From positions 1 through 64,000 of the forward strand of contig NZ_LOEE01000031.1 of assembly GCF_001562415.1 (NCBI RefSeq): 64,000 nt of DNA, in the 5' to 3' direction. Origin of the DNA: Thermotalea metallivorans (GTDB lineage: Bacteria; Bacillota; Clostridia; Peptostreptococcales; Thermotaleaceae). The translations under genes and the position numbers were made by a program. Positions within the stretch are counted from its first letter, which is position 1, and the number at the start of each line of letters is the position of its first letter. Positions 63,374 through 64,000 of this stretch are shown here, piece after piece. Under the pieces are notes generated by a model. That model had not been told where the DNA came from, did not search any database, and worked only from the letters and a program-made list of their open reading frames with translations.

Positions 63374-64000
63374 ATGTCAAAAATTAGAGTATATCAGTTA
63401 GCGAAGGAACTAGGCATATCCAGCAAGGAATTGATAGAGAAATTAAGTGAGTTCGGCGTTGAAGTGGCAAACCATATGAGTACATTGGAAGAGGATGAGG
63501 CAAGCATTATCATGGAGTTTTATGATATAGACAATAAAAAGCCAAAAGACAAAAAAACGAGCAAGAAACAAAATAGGGAGAATGACGAAACGAAAGGGAA
63601 AGAGGCAGTTCATGAAAGGGAAGAGAAAAAACAGGAGAGTCCCAAGAAGATCATTTCCATACCGGAAAAAATCATTGTAAAGGATTTGGCTGAGAAAATT
63701 GGCAAGAGCGTATCAGAGGTAATGGGCAAATTAATTGCTTTAGGGGTTTTTGCCACCATCAATCAGGAAATTGATTTTGATACTGCAGAAGTAATTTGTG
63801 GGGATCTGGGAATTTTCGTGGAAAAAGAGGAAGTAAAGGAAGAAGTGGAGTTTGGGTTGGAACAAGAAGAAGACAAACCTGAGGACTTGAGGCCCAGACC
63901 TCCGGTCATTACGGTCATGGGTCATGTGGACCATGGAAAGACCTCCCTCTTGGATGCCATCAGAAAAACCAATGTTACTGCCAAAGAAGCCGGCGGTATT
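63374..64000 (+). CDS. infB: Translation initiation factor IF-2 (partial, cut by window end)
   Basis: The first 209 codons of IF-2. They include an N-terminal IF2_N domain ([20 protein letters not shown]), a Lys/Glu-rich linker, a second IF2_N-like domain ([20 protein letters not shown]) and the beginning of the G domain with P-loop [18 protein letters not shown] 63374 or the ATG two codons earlier (63368) behind AGGGGGTGA. The rest lies beyond 64000. Confidence 0.97.
   Translation, partial: MSKIRVYQLAKELGISSKELIEKLSEFGVEVANHMSTLEEDEASIIMEFYDIDNKKPKDKKTSKKQNRENDETKGKEAVHEREEKKQESPKKIISIPEKIIVKDLAEKIGKSVSEVMGKLIALGVFATINQEIDFDTAEVICGDLGIFVEKEEVKEEVEFGLEQEEDKPEDLRPRPPVITVMGHVDHGKTSLLDAIRKTNVTAKEAGGI

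Overview
The window is a low-GC Gram-positive (Bacillota, class Clostridia) chromosome segment. This follows from AT-rich codon use, strong AGGAGG-type ribosome binding sites with frequent GTG/TTG starts, a CodY regulator, a PolC-type replicative polymerase, and a fla/che order close to that of Bacillus subtilis. The best guess is a motile clostridial anaerobe of the Alkaliphilus/Natronincola kind; the genus is inference.

Layout. (1) 1-3260: a terminator-like stem and a scrap of an IS110-type transposase, then rnhB, a YlqG/FliK-like gene, a stand-alone FlhB C-terminal domain (YlqH/FlhX type) and yraN. (2) 3260-8740: an accessory insert in an otherwise conserved rnhB-yraN-yifB-dprA-topA-codY block. 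It holds two inverted copies of a ~120-130 bp palindromic repeat, a degenerate metallophosphatase, an IS607-type element (dead tnpA, intact tnpB, probable omega RNA), an unknown gene, an EamA permease and a tiny unknown gene. (3) 8768-14875: yifB, dprA, topA, the decayed remains of hslV-hslU, and codY. (4) 15166-48416: a single-direction fla/che cluster of about 37 genes. It runs from flgB through rod, MS ring, export gate, hook, motAB, switch, export apparatus, flhF/flhG, PilZ, cheB-A-W-C-D and sigma-28 to fapA, a SwrB-like gene and a truncated MltG-like gene. (5) 48695-64000: rpsB-tsf-pyrH-frr, a single-PASTA protein, uppS-cdsA-dxr-rseP-ispG, polC, and rimP-nusA-rnpM-ylxQ-infB. infB is cut by the window end.

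How it works together. The flagellar cluster encodes almost a complete basal body, export apparatus, stator, C-ring and chemotaxis phosphorelay, with sigma-28 at its end. Flagellin, caps, FlgM and CheR are not here. CodY sits immediately upstream, and a good CodY-box match overlaps the predicted flgB promoter, so nutrient control of motility looks direct. The downstream blocks are housekeeping genes for translation, UMP synthesis, undecaprenyl/isoprenoid synthesis, envelope proteolysis and replication.

The most unusual features are four. The IS607 element has a transposase broken three ways next to an intact TnpB. The inverted palindromic repeats share a peptide frame. The hslVU remnant now forms the probable codY leader. 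Several intra-operon RNA hairpins occur (flgE-flbD, rpsB-tsf, rimP leader). No CRISPR array, tRNA, rRNA or clear new defence system was seen.
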